In this document: one piece after another, positions 1-12,425 of the stretch | Layout: every line of letters starts with the position of its first letter | How positions within the stretch are numbered: position 1 is the stretch's first letter | NCBI GenBank assembly: GCA_034766995.1 | Contig: CM068313.1 | Location: 12,831,512 to 12,895,511, forward strand | Length of the DNA stretch: 64,000 nucleotides | Origin: Acanthacorydalis orientalis | Lineage: Eukaryota; Arthropoda; Insecta; Megaloptera; Corydalidae | Direction: 5' to 3' | The notes under the pieces: model-generated | What the model saw: only the letters and a program-made list of their open reading frames with translations | Databases searched by the model: none | Told to the model about the DNA's origin: nothing | Position numbers and translations under genes: made by a program

Positions 1-94
1 TGTATAAAAAATTAAATAAGTTAATGTGGAATAACAAAATCGATAATTCAACCGGACAAATAAAAACAAAAGCAGTAGTTATTAATCAATAATC

Positions 95-190
95 AACAAA
101 CAAAAATGATTAAAAATCATTTATTGAACATTTTTGTCCAGAACTTGTTTTTATAGTTTGTGACAAAGAATTTAAAAACAGCATCAAAAC
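95..190 (+). repeat. Foldback repeat, plus-orientation fragment
   Basis: AACAAACAAAAATGATTAAA, then AATCATTTATTGAACATTTT and TTATAGTTTGTGACAAAG. Lacks the upstream GATGACG module. Confidence 0.5.
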
Positions 191-470
191 TGTCTTAGTA
201 GTTCAAATGCTTAAATGTTTCTTGTAAATTCGACACTAAGACATGAAATAATCATAATGAATATTTTGGATTGATAAACTGATTGAGATTGAACTGAGAT
301 CTATCAACTAAGTAGCTAGAAAAATGTTACGAATTTTGGTTTTACATACGCATAACAAAAATTAAATAAAAATAATAAATTTTATGATTTAGAGAATTTT
401 ATACATTTCATTTACATTGGTACCCTTAAGCAACTATTTAGGTTTGTCTACCAGTAAATTCTACTGTATT

Positions 471-485
471 TATATATATACATAC

Positions 486-547
<62 letters not shown>
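471..547. repeat. (TA)n microsatellite with TACA interruptions
   Basis: About 77 bp, CATA-interrupted at its start. Confidence 0.95.
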
Positions 548-550
<3 letters not shown>

Positions 551-699
551 TCTTTCTGTTGTATAGGAACTTTAAATCGAAATTATAAGATTTTTTAATG
601 TGTATAAGCAGAAAAAGTAATAAAACCAGTGAAGCAACGCGGAAAATAAACTACTACTTATAAACTTCTTTATTACTGACAAGTAGCTAATAAAAACAT

Positions 700-700
<1 letters not shown>

Positions 701-757
<57 letters not shown>
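701..757. repeat. (TA)n microsatellite
   Basis: 57 bp with one CA interruption. Confidence 0.95.
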
Positions 758-760
<3 letters not shown>

Positions 761-1883
761 GTATAGACTTTTAATAACACCGTATCCAAAAAAAAACTAC
801 AATAACGATTGTAATATATATGTAGACATAAAACTGATAATTAACCGTATATTATTATGTCATTTATAAATTATGAACGAAAAAATAGAAATAAGTTTGC
901 AGAAGACCTGTCTATTTAAAATTGTACTTGTATCTAGCAATACAGAAATATTTAATTGTTTTATTGACAGCAATGTTGAAATTCCTGTTATCCCTGTTTA
1001 TTTATCACATTTATAAACGAGAGATGACTTTCTTCGGTGAAGAGCTGATGTCTGTCATGGTTATTATATGAAATTATATATTTTGAGATCGTCTTTTTGT
1101 TTGACAATTATTTTAAACAACTTCTTGTTTATGAAACACATTTACTTTTGTTATTTATAGTTACACAGGACATTTATTCAAATGTGGATATCAGGAAGTA
1201 TGTATCATGTATTCAATCTATGACTTCAGATATAAATCTGTAATCATACTAAAGAAAATAATTGTAAATTTAATGTACATATATATATATATATACACAC
1301 ACACACAATACATTAAAGATAAATATATTTATATAATCTCTTTTATGTTTCTGCTATAAAGTATATTTGGCCAAATCTCTGAATAATTTAAGATATTTTT
1401 TCTTGCTATATTATTTTGTAAGGCGCGCCTTTTCTCATCAATTAATAAAAAATTAACAATTAATGTTATAATAAAAGATTATATATATATATATATACAA
1501 ATTAATTGCATGGGATTTCGAAATAAAAAAATATCACGTTTCAGGAAAAAAAATAGTATAAATAAATAGTTCATTTTGTTATCCGCGTATACGTGTTCAT
1601 AAATTGCTATATAGTAGTGACATTAGTGTGTAATAATTCATTTTTTAATTGCTTACTTAAAGAAATGAGTCTGGTTAAATGTTATATTAATTTGAATTTG
1701 TGGAAGCGTTCGAAACGAAAAAAAAAACATTATATGGAGATGTATTTTTAAACATTTAGCGTCTCTACTCTCAATTAATATGTGTTTGTTGTTGTGTACG
1801 TTTTCTGTAGTTCTATAATTGATGTAGTTGGGGTTCAGAGAAGTAGTCTAATTATAGATAAACACAATATTTGTTTGTCATTG

Positions 1884-1914
<31 letters not shown>

Positions 1915-2989
1915 CAAGTATATGTTTGGACAATACCGTTTATTTACTTGGTTAAATAATGTGTGGTTTGACTTATATGTTTATTGAAAAACAATGATAA
2001 AAAAATGGAAATGTTTGAGTAAACATAGATTAAGAAAAGTATTTCTGATATCTAAAAATGAAAAATATGAATTTTGGCAAAGAGTATATATATATATATG
2101 TATGTATGTATATAAAGAACATACTTCTAAACATCCAATGGGTGCGCGGAGTATTAAAATATTCCACAGTAACAAATTCTATCCTTTGTTTATATTATCT
2201 TGTCCTGTGACCTCGAACCTTTTAGTACCACTCTCTTAAGGTGTCATATCTATTATACGTCTGTAAAACTTTATTAGTGCGTTTACACTTATTTTTATTA
2301 ATCAATTGAATGTTGAAGAAAACCGTTGAACACTGCACGGCTAACCAGGTGTTTTTTTTTGGTCGATTACTTCAATAAAATATCAGTAAATATATCACGC
2401 ATATTATATAATAAATCAATAAACTTACAAATTTAAATTCTAGATTGTACATTATTTGATAGATTTTAATTAAATAATTGTCTAATTTTTGTAAATAAGT
2501 ACTGTTCGACTTTTTTAATGTAGATTCTTTAAATTAATTCCGTTATTCTTTTTTTAATTATTAAAACATTTCCAGGAATGAATTCTTTTCACTCCATAAA
2601 CCATCGATAAAAAATATTCAATAAATTATTATTGATTATATTCGATTGTCGCTTATATTTTCATGTTGTTTGTGGACTGAAAAAAGAATTTATTCGTGAA
2701 AGTCAGTTTAGCCGCTGAGTCAACTGTTTTGTTATAAAAACATATTTGTTAGAATAACTCATTAAAAATATATATCTGTAATAATGTTTATAAATATTTT
2801 TTAAATTATTATATACAATTATATACAGGAATTTAAATATCAATTTATATAAATAAATATAAATGGTTTTTATAAATTAATAAGATTTTTTTTTTGTATA
2901 AATTATTTGTATTAAATTATTATTTTTAACAAATCTCCCAAATACGAAATTAATGAAAATATTGAATATTTGTAATAAGCGTTGAGATC

Positions 2990-3115
2990 AATAACGCAAC
3001 CGCGCTGTGTGTACAGAGACGACGCTGGGGTTGGTTGATAATGCTAGAACATGTATCCACCCTTCATTATTCCACGCTCATCCGATTCATGCGCAATGTT
3101 ATCCGACCGAATGAA
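2990..3115. other. Small GC-richer islet
   Basis: A 125-bp patch with several CpG dinucleotides and mixed sequence, between long AT-rich stretches. No coding frame of note. It may be a conserved non-coding element; comparison with a related genome would decide. Confidence 0.15.
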
Positions 3116-3444
3116 TTTATTACAACAATACGAAATTGTGGATTTAATTAAATTTAGATATTTTAATTATTATGGTTTGATTGTAAATAATATTAAAAAT
3201 ATTTTAACATACATTTTATTTATTTATAACCCAGAAAATTCTTTCATACTAAAAATCATGAACAAAAAACAATTTCTATCAGAAATTTTCCATAAATAAT
3301 AATTTACTCTTTTAACTAGCTACTAACGATTCGTTTTTATAATTCATTTTACAATCGTTCAAGAAATATAAGGATTACTGACTGTTTACATGTAATATCT
3401 TTTTTCAACGATTAAAATCTTTTGTAGTATAAAATTTATAATCT

Positions 3445-3451
<7 letters not shown>

Positions 3452-3515
<64 letters not shown>

Positions 3516-3526
3516 TAGATAGATAA
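3452..3526. repeat. (TA)n-(GATA)n compound microsatellite
   Basis: About 60 bp of TA followed by four GATA-type units. Confidence 0.95.
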
Positions 3527-4257
3527 AATGTTAAAATAACTGATTTTTCAATGAATGTTTTAAAAAATTGAATGAAAACAAGAATAAGCTATCATTTTTC
3601 ATTTTAATGGTTCTTTTTGATAAATTGTTTCGTTTTTGTACGGAAAAATATTAGTTAGAGACAAAAAAATGATAATTAAAAATTGTTTTAACATTTGACT
3701 TGCCACGTGTATACAGAGAAATGTAAATTTCAAGGTTCTTAAAAATTATAATTACTTTAAAGGTTAATTGAAGACGATGAACTTTTCATTTTTCAATTAA
3801 AGAAAATTTATAACAAAATACAAGAAAATGTAAAATTAATAACACTGATGTTATTTGAATTAATTAGGTTTCTATGATTTATAAGTTTTCAGTTTTAAGA
3901 CAGTATCTGTACTTTTTATTGAAGCAAAATTTGTAAAGCGATTTTTTATAATTTATTACGAAATACTTGTAGTATTTTTTTAAATGTATTACAAAAAAAA
4001 AGAAACGTAAAAGATTATTTGAAGGAAACAAATACGTTGAAATTATTCAAAATGATAAATACAAGATTGTCTGGAAGAAAAACATGAAAATAATCCTTTT
4101 AATCTGTCATCTGTTATTAAAAACATTATTTACAGAATAAATAAACTATAGAAGATTTAGTTAGACGTAGAAACATTTTTTAAACTATGCAGGTGTAAAG
4201 ATAAAAATTCTTTTATACTAAACGAAAAACTAATAAGTATAATTTGATCTAAATAAA

Positions 4258-4261
<4 letters not shown>

Positions 4262-4328
<67 letters not shown>
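4262..4328. repeat. (TA)n microsatellite
   Basis: 67 bp, almost pure. Confidence 0.95.
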
Positions 4329-4329
<1 letters not shown>

Positions 4330-4697
4330 TTAAAAATAACAAAATTAGAAACGAAAAATAAAACCGAATTACAAATGAAACCTTTCTTGATAATTTAAGT
4401 GAATTAAAAAAATTATAAATGATGAAGAATTTAAGACATTGATATTATTTATTACATATTTCATAGGAGTATATTTAAAATCGTGATGTATTGTTTACCA
4501 GATCTTTATGATAAAGGAGTTATTAAAAGTATATACCACATTTGTAATATATATATATATATACATATGTATGTATGTACACTTACACATACAGACACAT
4601 ATTTTTATTCAGAACATTGTGTTTTTTGTACACTTGTTTTATGGCATTTCAGACAATTTAATTTTATCATTTTTTTTAAATAGTATATAATTCATAC

Positions 4698-4700
<3 letters not shown>

Positions 4701-4756
<56 letters not shown>
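4701..4756. repeat. (TA)n microsatellite
   Basis: 56 bp, pure. Confidence 0.95.
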
Positions 4757-4757
<1 letters not shown>

Positions 4758-5015
4758 GAATTTTACCACTTAGGTATACAAAATCTGCGTTTTAAATATG
4801 TATTTAATATTATATTTATTTATTTCTGTTAAAGATACACTTTAAGAAAAAATCTATTTGGATGATTTATATTTAAGACCGAAAGTCATTAAGTGTTCGA
4901 GAGAATCGTTTTTTATGAATAGATGACACATGTTGGAAGCTCAAATTCAAACATATTAGTCAGTACCCTGATGTGTTAGTCATTCGGCTATGTTTGTTTC
5001 TCTGCTTCTCGAATT

Positions 5016-5086
<71 letters not shown>
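5016..5086. repeat. (TA)n microsatellite
   Basis: 71 bp with one phase shift (ATTA). Confidence 0.95.
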
Positions 5087-5090
<4 letters not shown>

Positions 5091-5445
5091 CATTAGAACG
5101 ATGTAAAAAATAGAAGTTTATATAATTGTAAGGTGTTTTAAAGATTTATTATTAATTAATATCATGAAATTACTTTAGAGCACTAAGAAGATTGAAATTA
5201 CTTTTCAGTATTTATAATAAACTTGTGACTTATGATTGAATAAAACAGTTGAAACATCAATTATTTATAAAAATGAAAAGGTATCACAGATCAACGAAAT
5301 CTGAAATAAGCAATTCATATTTAGTAATAATAAAAATACCTCAGTTTTTATTCAATACGCCAAAAAAAACTATGATGTTTATACATTCGAATAATGTTCA
5401 ATAATTGATTCTTTCTGGCTTTTAAACTGAAAACATCACGTTCTG

Positions 5446-5610
5446 TGGATGTCAATGTCAGCGTTGTAATCGAAATGCAGATAAGCAACAGACAAAAGTG
5501 ATTAATAATCATTTATTGAACGTTCTTGATCAGAAATATTTCTAGTTTGTAGGATGAATGAAAAAATCGTTTACTAAAGTGAATAATCAACGATTTAAAT
5601 AATTTTCATC
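5446..5610 (+). repeat. Foldback repeat, plus-orientation half
   Basis: GTAATCGAAATGCAGATAAG followed by GATTAATAATCATTTATTGA and TTTCTAGTTTGTAGGATGAA. A minus-oriented fragment lies just upstream (about 5355-5425), so the locus may be a full foldback. Confidence 0.6.
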
Positions 5611-5796
5611 AACTTATTTTGTGGTTTGTGGGGAAAAATTTTAAAAATATTCTGAATACATCCGCATGCCGTTCGTAAATTGTCTTGTTTACCATTTTTG
5701 GACACACGTGACATTGGTTCTTAATTTATTTGTGAAAGTGTACTTGGCCACCGTGTATTCAGCTTACAATTGTATTCTGAACGGTACACAATTCAG

Positions 5797-5895
5797 ATGA
5801 GTAACAATTACAAATGATCAATAATCATTTATTGGACATTATTGAACGTCAGACTATTTTTTATGATTTGTGAGATTTGAGAGTAATGAATTTTT
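5797..5895 (+). repeat. Foldback repeat, plus-orientation fragment
   Basis: ATGAGTAACAATTACAAATG, core GATCAATAATCATTTATTGG, then TTTATGATTTGTGAGATTTG. Confidence 0.55.
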
Positions 5896-6199
5896 GAAAA
5901 TGGATTCAATTTCGGTGTCAGAACTGAACTGTATCGAGGTGTACGAGGAATACAAATTTATGGATGTCTCTGAGTCAATTAGTATAACTTAGTTATTGAT
6001 AAAATTATTTTTTTCCAATAAACATTTTAAAATATAAATAATTTCAGAAATATTAAAATGATACAGTACTTAGTTTATAAAGTTTACAATAAAAGATACA
6101 AAGAGGAGATGCAAGATAAAAATTACATTTATGACGTTTACTAAATCTTTCCATAGATCATTTTAATACCTCATGTTGATTGACTTGACTCATACATTC

Positions 6200-6212
6200 A
6201 TATGTACATATA

Positions 6213-6273
<61 letters not shown>

Positions 6274-6274
6274 A
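6200..6274. repeat. (TA)n-(TG)n compound microsatellite
   Basis: TA run turning into about nine TG units. Confidence 0.95.
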
Positions 6275-6674
6275 TCCATTTTGTTACAAATAGATTCTAA
6301 TATCTGCTTCTGTATTAAAATTGTTCCGTCGCTATCATATACGTTCGCATATTAATCCAATTCAATATTGATAATCTGATCACAAATCATTGATTGTTGA
6401 TAAAAATCAATTGCAACGATTAACAATACTTATAAACCGATCCGGGAATACCGAACTTTACCGACGAGTTGGGAATATTCCTTGAATTATGTTATATACA
6501 AACCGTTACCAAATAACACTAGACAAGAAAAGAATTGATTATAACTGCTCGTCTGTGTATATTTATATAAATATTGAAACTACATTCTGGTATAATGATG
6601 ATTTTTATGGATTACTGACATAATATTTTTATTTCGGTTTTATTTTTCAAAATAAATACACATAAAAATTTAAG

Positions 6675-6686
6675 TATATATGTATA

Positions 6687-6747
<61 letters not shown>
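6675..6747. repeat. (TA)n microsatellite with TGTA interruptions
   Basis: 73 bp. Confidence 0.95.
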
Positions 6748-6751
<4 letters not shown>

Positions 6752-7409
6752 ACGTGTTTGTGTCTTTGAAAATATTTTACATACTGAAAAGTCAATTAAA
6801 AACAGTTAGATTAATTATTTAATTAATTTTTATTATTATGTGATAATAAAAAAATAGAGTGCCATATGTTCATTCAATTTACATATCCACATTTAAAAAT
6901 ACACCAATTTTAATTGAAGAATGGGAAAAATATGTTTCATAAATGTAATTAAATATGTAATTTATTATGACGTCAAAAATTCCGAATTTTATTTGTAGTA
7001 GAGGAAATTTGTGTATATAGGACGTTTCAGTCGTAGGTTTATATTTTTTTCGTTTCGCAGGAAGAACGAAATAAATTCTAATTAATTTTCTGTACGCAAA
7101 TGATAATAACTGGTAATTTAAATATTTGGTTTGGTTTAAATTATTTATTCTTCGTATATATAATCATAAAGTATTATATGTTATAGTGTTTATAGAAGAA
7201 ATAATGTAAAAATCTTCTCAGTACTGGGTTTTCGATACATATTTCAAATATTTAATTTGTAAATTGTATTTAATGATCTTCACGGATAGATATTTGAAAA
7301 TTTTTAAATATTTCCAAATATTCATATATATATATATAATGTTTTCTAATTGTTTCATGTTAATTAATAAAAACTATTGTAGATAAAAAGTAAATAATAT
7401 TCATAAATG

Positions 7410-7645
7410 TATTTTTTCATCCCACAGACCACAAAAATATCTGATAAGAAATTTCTTGAATTTTTGGGGTGCCGAAGATAATAGTATCATCATTAAAAAC
7501 CGCATAAGAATAAATCAAAAATGTTCGATTATCAATAATTGACCATTTTTGATCAAAAAATTGCTCTACGGTTTTTGGAGTTAAAAAATAATTTATTTGT
7601 GAGAGCGAATACAGTTTAAGTGCCAGACCTGTACTGTGAATTAAC
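7410..7645. repeat. Foldback repeat, copy with both arms
   Basis: Left arm CATCCCACAGACCACAAAAA, core CAAAAATGTTCGATTATCAA at about 7519, right arm TTTATTTGTGAGAGCGAAT and then CCAGACCTGTACTGTGAAT. Confidence 0.6.
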
Positions 7646-7670
7646 TTTCCAGGATTTTTTCATTGTTTAA

Positions 7671-7701
<31 letters not shown>

Positions 7702-7714
<13 letters not shown>

Positions 7715-8263
7715 CGTCCCTCAATTTACACAAGACTTTTTTACACGAGTTTTCTTTACGCGGAAAATTGTACCTCTATTTACGCTGCACTTTCTCTACG
7801 CGGTACTGATTTAGGCGATCTCATTTTACGCGGTCAGATAGATTTCATTTTATATAATTTTTCATTGTATTTATTATATATCAAATAGACGCAAATTTTT
7901 ACTCGAACGTATAAAAGCACGGCAGTGCAGTACAAAGCATACTCAAGGAGACGTCACATTGCCTTACTAATCATCTTTTCGATACTAATTTACGAAGCCA
8001 GAAAATATATTTTCCTAGAAGTTTTAAAAGTACCTAACAAGTGTATACAAGTGACACCGAACAAAATTTATCTAGTTTTGTTTTCTAAAACTTCATTCTT
8101 TTTTTTAATTTGATTTAAGTGAAATAAATATATGTTTCAATAACTTTACTAGCTTTTATCTCCAATATTTTTTCAATTGTACTGACAGACTCAATTTATG
8201 CGATTTTCATTCGCATAAAACAAATCCACGTCGAACGGATACTCCGTGTAAATGGAGGGACGG

Positions 8264-8275
<12 letters not shown>
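7702..8275. mobile_element. pogo/Tigger-like non-autonomous element (about 570 bp)
   Basis: Inverted termini: left CTCGTCCCTCAATTTACAC (about 7712), right on the reverse strand CCCGTCCCTCCATTTACAC, each preceded by ACACAC and a TA tract. Subterminal motifs of the type TTTACGCGG and TTTACACGAG recur several times in 7735-7840, like transposase-binding arrays. No transposase frame is recognisable. The exact ends are blurred by the adjoining CA and TA repeats. Confidence 0.6.
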
Positions 8276-8294
<19 letters not shown>

Positions 8295-8419
8295 AAATAA
8301 ACATTTCTGACGATTATAAAAAGCCGAAATCTAATTATGTATAAATATGAACACCGTACGCATTGATCACTAATTACGTTCGTGTCGGTACTGTTTAATC
8401 GTTGAAAATAATTACAGGG

Positions 8420-8800
8420 AATCGTCGATATAAATGCATAGTTAATGTGTCGGGTGCGAGGGCGTAAACCGACATCAGAAAATATTATCATTAAACGCGT
8501 TTACGTGCAGCATCACAAAACTGTGACAACATCAATTCAACCATGTTGGAAGATCCGAAATGCACGGAATGACGATACGCCGTCGACTTGGCAACGGCGC
8601 ACTGGATGCTGTACCGCAATTGGTCCACAGTCGCGAAAATGGGTAGGGCGAGATTCGCATAAGCCAGCCTCCGGGCGCACGGATCGCGGCTCATTTGGCG
8701 CACAGGACGAACATGTCATTCGGAAGATGAGTGTTGCGTCCGTAATCCTGTATCGTATGTTATTGTTCCTGCGTCTGGCAGATTCTTCGAGGGATAAAAA
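8420..8800. promoter_or_regulatory. CpG-rich islet, possible regulatory region
   Basis: GC- and CpG-rich stretch about 13.4 kb upstream of the mab-21 start, standing out from AT-rich flanks. ORFs of 121 aa (+), 89 aa (-) and 70 aa (-) overlap here, but none resembles a known protein and they overlap each other, as expected from composition. No convincing splice-site pair was seen. It could be an enhancer, an alternative promoter or a non-coding exon. Confidence 0.35.
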
Positions 8801-9540
8801 TATCAAATAAATTTCAATTTCATGTCGATTCTTTTTTTGTTTTCTGGTTTTTAATGAAGATCTGGATGTCGAATGTTGATATCAAGATGGGTTTGTATTA
8901 AAGAAATGTAAATTCATCTGCATTTCAAACTTTGACGTGTACGGAATTTTGTTATTATTTTTTTTACTATGATTTAAATTATTTATAAACTATTTCTACA
9001 TTACAATGTTTTCATGTTTCCAATGATCATATAAATAAGTTTCATGCGTTCAAGATTTTCTTTTCTATGTAATTAATACATAGATCTTTTCCCTCGATAA
9101 AAAATAAACAGATATATATTTATTTTTTATAAATAACTAGAAAAGTTTAAAAATAATTACACATTTAGAATAAAAAAAAACAATACACAAACTTTAAAAT
9201 TTGAAAATTTTATCGAACGAAAATATATTTTTTTTATAAGCAGATTATTTTCTAATACGAATAGTATAAGCGGGAAACAGTTTTACAATAAATATTCTTA
9301 TGTCGATTTTTAATTCGACATTTTTCTTTTATTTTCCATATTTAATTTTTGTTAATACATTCGGCATATTTAGATTTTCGGCCTTAGAGTATTTATAGTG
9401 AAACTTCTTTATAACATACTTATTTTTGCTATTAATTTATTTTATAGAGATTTTGTTACAAAGAACTGATATATAATGTGTAGGAGAAGCAATTGATAAT
9501 AATGTTTTTAAATAGGTAATTTCGTTTTTACAAATAAATT

Positions 9541-9764
9541 ACCGTATTAGTATGAATATAAGACAAGGTTTTTTCCTACAGATTTTCATTAAAAAACAAT
9601 AATCGTCTTATATTCGGATCTTCTTAAGTTCAGGCGTAATCAACACTTTTTATCGTTTTCTTTCGGAAAAACTAAGTGTCGTTTTATAATCAATGTCATA
9701 AAAATGTTTTTTTCTTGACTTCTTCGGAAAAACCGGGACTAGTCTTATATTCAGGTTAATATGA
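9541..9764. mobile_element. ATATAAGAC-type foldback MITE (about 224 bp)
   Basis: The left end contains GTATGAATATAAGACAAGG and the right end, on the reverse strand, ACCTGAATATAAGACTAG. The TATAAGAC/GTCTTATA motif recurs inside at about 9604. The element starts ACCGTATTAGTATG and ends in TTCAGGTTAATATGATA. No coding content. The superfamily is not determined. Confidence 0.55.
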
Positions 9765-9809
9765 TATTTTCTCTCTACAAACATATGACTGTGGTAGAAA
9801 TTTCTTTGT

Positions 9810-9985
9810 TTATTAGCGCCTTGAGAATGACGGAATCGCCATTGAAATGCACATGAGCAAGACTCAAAAATGATCAGTAATCATTTATTGAATATTTTTG
9901 ATGAAATATTTTTTGCGGTTTGTGAAGAAATGAAAAGGTTATTTGTGAAACAGAATATAGTAAAAGTGTTAGAATTGTATTCTGA
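9810..9985 (+). repeat. Foldback repeat, plus-orientation half
   Basis: Contains GAATGACGGAATCGCCATTG, GAAATGCACATGAGCAAG, the core TCAGTAATCATTTATTGAA and TTGCGGTTTGTGAAGAAATG. One of the best-preserved halves. Confidence 0.65.
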
Positions 9986-10056
9986 CAGAATTTCGTTATA
10001 GAGAAGTTTCATTATATGGAGATTTACTGGACTTACTAAAAAAAATTTATACATGC

Positions 10057-10087
<31 letters not shown>

Positions 10088-10363
10088 TGAACTCGACTCA
10101 AGATATTTAATGGAGTTTTTATCAACTTTACGGTATAATGAAATTGAAATAAGATCATTTTTCAGATTTTTTTCTGTATGACTTTTATCAACATATACGG
10201 AAAATAACAACTGAATATAATATTTTTACTTTTTGTTCTATCGACGTTGAAATTTCTATTGTGTAAAATGATATATAACAATTTTTCAACAAGAAGATTA
10301 ACATAAAGTTAAGTCTTATAAAGAACTATTAAGAATTAAGAACAAATATATTTCTCTACAGCT

Positions 10364-10530
10364 TAGCGATCAGAGGAATGACGAAGATGATATCGAAATG
10401 GACATAACCAAGAATAAAAATGATCAATAATTATTTAGTGTACATTTTTGATCGATTTTTTTCTGGCTGTGGGGTTCGAGAATTCATTTTTAAACTAAAA
10501 TTAGGTTAGAACTGTATTGTGATACTTATC
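10364..10530 (+). repeat. Foldback repeat, plus-orientation half
   Basis: AGGAATGACGAAGATGATAT, then AAAATGATCAATAATTATTT, then GGCTGTGGGGTTCGAGAATT. Confidence 0.6.
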
Positions 10531-10679
10531 ATGTTTTTTTATAGAAAAGAAATACTGTGAAGTTACAAATAAAATTGTTAAATATTAGATATTAAATATT
10601 AGATAACTTATTGAGTTAAAACATTTTTTTTAATTTCCCACGTGACACTGAACTTAAATACATTATTTTCATAAATGAT

Positions 10680-10885
10680 TTTCTTCACTCTCCTCGCAAA
10701 ACTTTTTGGTCAAAAATATTCAATCTATTGATGATTTTTGATTCTTGCTTTATTCTGTTATAATTTTTTCTCTGAATGATGCCATAGCATTGAAATATGT
10801 ATAAACAGCAATCAAAAAATATTAATGATCAATTATTGAACATTTTTAATCAGGTTTCCATGTGGTTTGTACGATAAAAAATATT
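10680..10885. repeat. Foldback repeat, two opposed arms
   Basis: Minus-oriented arm (CTCCTCGCAAAACTTTTTGG, core near 10715) followed at about 10775 by a plus-oriented arm (GCATTGAAATATGTATAAAC, AATGATCAATTATTGAACAT). Confidence 0.55.
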
Positions 10886-11403
10886 AATTTTCGAAAATAT
10901 AATAAAATATTTACTGTCTGCTATTACTATTTTAAAAACACTACAAAACATTTTTTTCTCTTTGTATCTGAAAATAATTTATTTGATTTTATAATTTTCT
11001 ACTGAAAGAAAATTCGATTTCAATTAATGCTCTTTCAAAAACATAATAAAAAGTATTCTATTGTAAATAAAGCGAACCTCTTCACAAGAAAATAACAGTT
11101 AATTTAAATATTCATAAAAATACCCAACTTCAAAATATTTTTCATAGAGGAAACGTGTACCTCGTTAATGTTTTTATTTTCAATAATTTACCGCTTCTAA
11201 CGACTGCCTAAACAGAAACTGGCAAATAACCACGTTCATATATGTACGAAAAAGCACCGAACTGTACGACATATAAATAAATATCGATATAAAAAAATTG
11301 GTAAATATACAAGAAACAGAATTCTCACGAACGGGCCCACACAACATGCGAAAAGATCCTCGGACGGAGTTTCTTTAATAAATTTACCGACTACGACATA
11401 CTC

Positions 11404-11437
11404 ATTATTATTAATTGATCCATAAATTAATAATAAT
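11404..11437. repeat. Perfect short palindrome
   Basis: ATTATTATTAATT and AATTAATAATAAT are exact 13-bp inverted copies around an 8-base loop. No terminator or transposon end role is evident. Confidence 0.8.
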
Positions 11438-11668
11438 CAGTATTCAATAAAAATTATAGTATAAATTAACTCTGAAATTATTTTATAATAATATTAGATA
11501 TGTACGTGCTCACGTATGTGTCCATTTATTCACATTCTTCGCATATTTAATTCCATTTTATTGATCATTTTCATTATAGAAGATATTTCAAATGTTGCAG
11601 GGTTTTATAGTTTGTGGGGGGCTATAGACCTCCTATTGTGGATTTTTTGCTGTATCATGGAAATGTAT

Positions 11669-11672
11669 ACAT

Positions 11673-11734
<62 letters not shown>

Positions 11735-11736
11735 CA
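11669..11736. repeat. (CA)n-(TA)n compound microsatellite
   Basis: About ten CA units followed by about 20 TA units, 35 bp before the 82-bp TTAA-flanked MITE. Confidence 0.95.
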
Positions 11737-11775
11737 TATAAGAGATTTAATTTTAAAAAAAATATCTAAAATTAA

Positions 11776-11857
11776 CCCTTCAACTACACGTTGGAATCAA
11801 AGTGACTCCAATAATAGTGTTTCGAATGTTTCATACTGATAGTGCGTAGTTCAAGGG
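11776..11857. mobile_element. Tiny piggyBac-like MITE (82 bp)
   Basis: Flanked exactly by TTAA (11772-11775 and 11858-11861). Ends CCCTTCAACTACACGT and, on the reverse strand, CCCTTGAACTACGCAC are imperfect inverted repeats of about 16 bp. The interior of about 50 bp is unique. TTAA targets with CCCTT ends fit a piggyBac-derived miniature element. Confidence 0.65.
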
Positions 11858-12274
11858 TTAAGTACATTTTTTTAAGAGTAGTTATTTAACATTTTTATTA
11901 AAATATACTTTCATCAAGTTTTATATTGGAGAAAAAGTATAAAAAAATAATACCTAAATTAGGAAGAACGGATCAATGTCAAGAGTTTCCAAACGGGCGA
12001 ATAAGAAGACAATGACAACATGAGGATGAATTCAAAATAAAAATTATGTTTTAAAAATGAATGTTTCTCCATTTTTTTCTTCACAAACATCAAATATGCT
12101 TAATTATTGACTTATTCAGTTTTACAAATGAATCTTTCATTCATCTTACAAATTATAAAAACGTTTTCTGCACAAAAATGTTTAACGAGCGATTATTGAT
12201 AATTTGGTGGTTGATTATTGCAATGTGTGCGATGCCGTTCTTACAGGGCTAAAAAAGGCAGACAATAAACCTTA

Positions 12275-12425
12275 CGATGACTATCGTTATTGAAATGGGT
12301 TTAAATAATAATAGAAAAAAATGATTAATAATTAATGATTGAATATTTTTGAACAGGAAAACATTTTGTTGCTTGTGGGGTAGTGGGAAAACTAAAAATT
12401 TGAATGTGAAAATTAATCATTTCAA
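12275..12425 (+). repeat. Foldback repeat, plus-orientation half
   Basis: GATGACTATCGTTATTGAAA, core ATTAATAATTAATGATTGAA, then TTGTTGCTTGTGGGGTAGTG. Confidence 0.55.

Noticed and set aside
8445..8810. 121-aa plus-strand ORF with overlapping minus-strand ORFs
   Set aside because: The frames overlap each other in a CpG-rich patch and no family resemblance was found; more likely compositional.
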